NCBI GenBank assembly: GCA_031292515.1
Contig: JARLGZ010000177.1
Location: 248,001-312,000, forward strand
Origin: Puia sp.
GTDB lineage: Bacteria; Bacteroidota; Bacteroidia; Chitinophagales; Chitinophagaceae
Reading direction: 5' to 3'
DNA length: 64,000 nt
Part shown: positions 63,852 through 64,000 of the stretch, piece after piece
Numbering within the stretch: the first letter of the stretch is position 1
How the letters are laid out: each line of letters begins with the position of its first letter
Program-made: the position numbers and the translations under genes
The notes under the pieces: generated by a model
What the model was told of the DNA's origin: nothing
The model's database searches: none
The model's input: only the letters and a program-made list of their open reading frames with translations

Positions 63852-64000
63852 TTAATTTAGTATTTCTTCAATCTCTGCCCGATAATGCTTATCTGCGTCG
63901 ATGATTGGTACGCTCTTAATACCGGCCACAAACGGCACCTTGCAACCTGCTGGCAATTTGCAGGATATTCCCCATGGATGGGAGCCGCATGCTCTATCGA
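63852..64000 (-). CDS. C-terminal fragment of an unrecognised protein
   Basis: Open frame of 49 codons entering from the window edge and stopping at 63852-63854, 18 bp before the aldo/keto reductase start. It reads GSHPWGISCKLPAGC, then VPFVAGIKSVPIIDAD and a final IEEILN. Three closely spaced Cys/His residues are seen, but no family is recognised. Whether it is a real gene needs the sequence beyond the edge. Confidence 0.35.
   Translation of the reverse strand, partial: DRACGSHPWGISCKLPAGCKVPFVAGIKSVPIIDADKHYRAEIEEILN

Overview
This window looks like chromosome from a member of the Bacteroidota, most likely a Chitinophagaceae-like bacterium. Evidence: a complete dcw (division and cell wall) cluster in Bacteroidota style; a -7 promoter box of the form TAnnTTTG upstream of many genes; an atpD-atpC pair separate from the rest of the ATP synthase genes; weak or absent Shine-Dalgarno sequences; and families common in that phylum (DUF3052, DUF4136, DUF3500, GH92, LytTR pairs, MacB-like permeases without their own ATPase). 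No tRNA, rRNA, CRISPR array, phage or intact insertion sequence was seen.

Region 1 (1-15671, all minus strand) is the dcw cluster, read in the order mraZ, rsmH, ftsL, ftsI, murE, mraY, murD, ftsW, murG, murC, ftsQ, ftsA, ftsZ; ftsZ is cut by the window edge. It makes the lipid-linked peptidoglycan precursor and the divisome core. Several junctions overlap (mraZ/rsmH, ftsI/murE, ftsW/murG), so translation is probably coupled. Upstream, 15672-15996 is AT-rich and holds two sets of GTG repeats phased at about 10 bp, one fitting a MraZ box and one rich in DnaA-box matches.

Region 2 (15997-32913) is mixed: DUF3052-queA, an orphan sensor kinase, YqgE, a DUF4136 lipoprotein, atpDC with a clear terminator, a GNAT-like protein, a polysaccharide block (two GT2 glycosyltransferases and a flippase), a TPR sensor kinase, and a TPP-riboswitch transcript carrying a PnuC/PnuT transporter and an acyl-CoA-dehydrogenase-like flavoprotein.

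Region 3 (32975-39399) is a tetR-tolC-MFP-RND efflux operon with two identical palindromic operators. Region 4 (39400-47484) holds dnaX, a GH18-deacetylase-GT2 fusion likely to act in exopolysaccharide synthesis, the pyruvate dehydrogenase E2 gene, and a convergent GNAT-like ORF that overlaps E2.

Region 5 (47758-64000) is accessory: a LytS/LytTR pair with a Gly/Pro-rich exported protein, a bestrophin, a deletion scar joining a truncated methyltransferase to a truncated GH97 gene, an SMP-30 lactonase-like protein with a DUF1345 membrane protein, an exported amidase, a GH92 glycosidase, a DUF3500 protein, an ABC permease and an aldo/keto reductase. A 7-bp repeat (AGTGAGT-like) recurs as short arrays in four intercistronic gaps and forms the last codons of murG.
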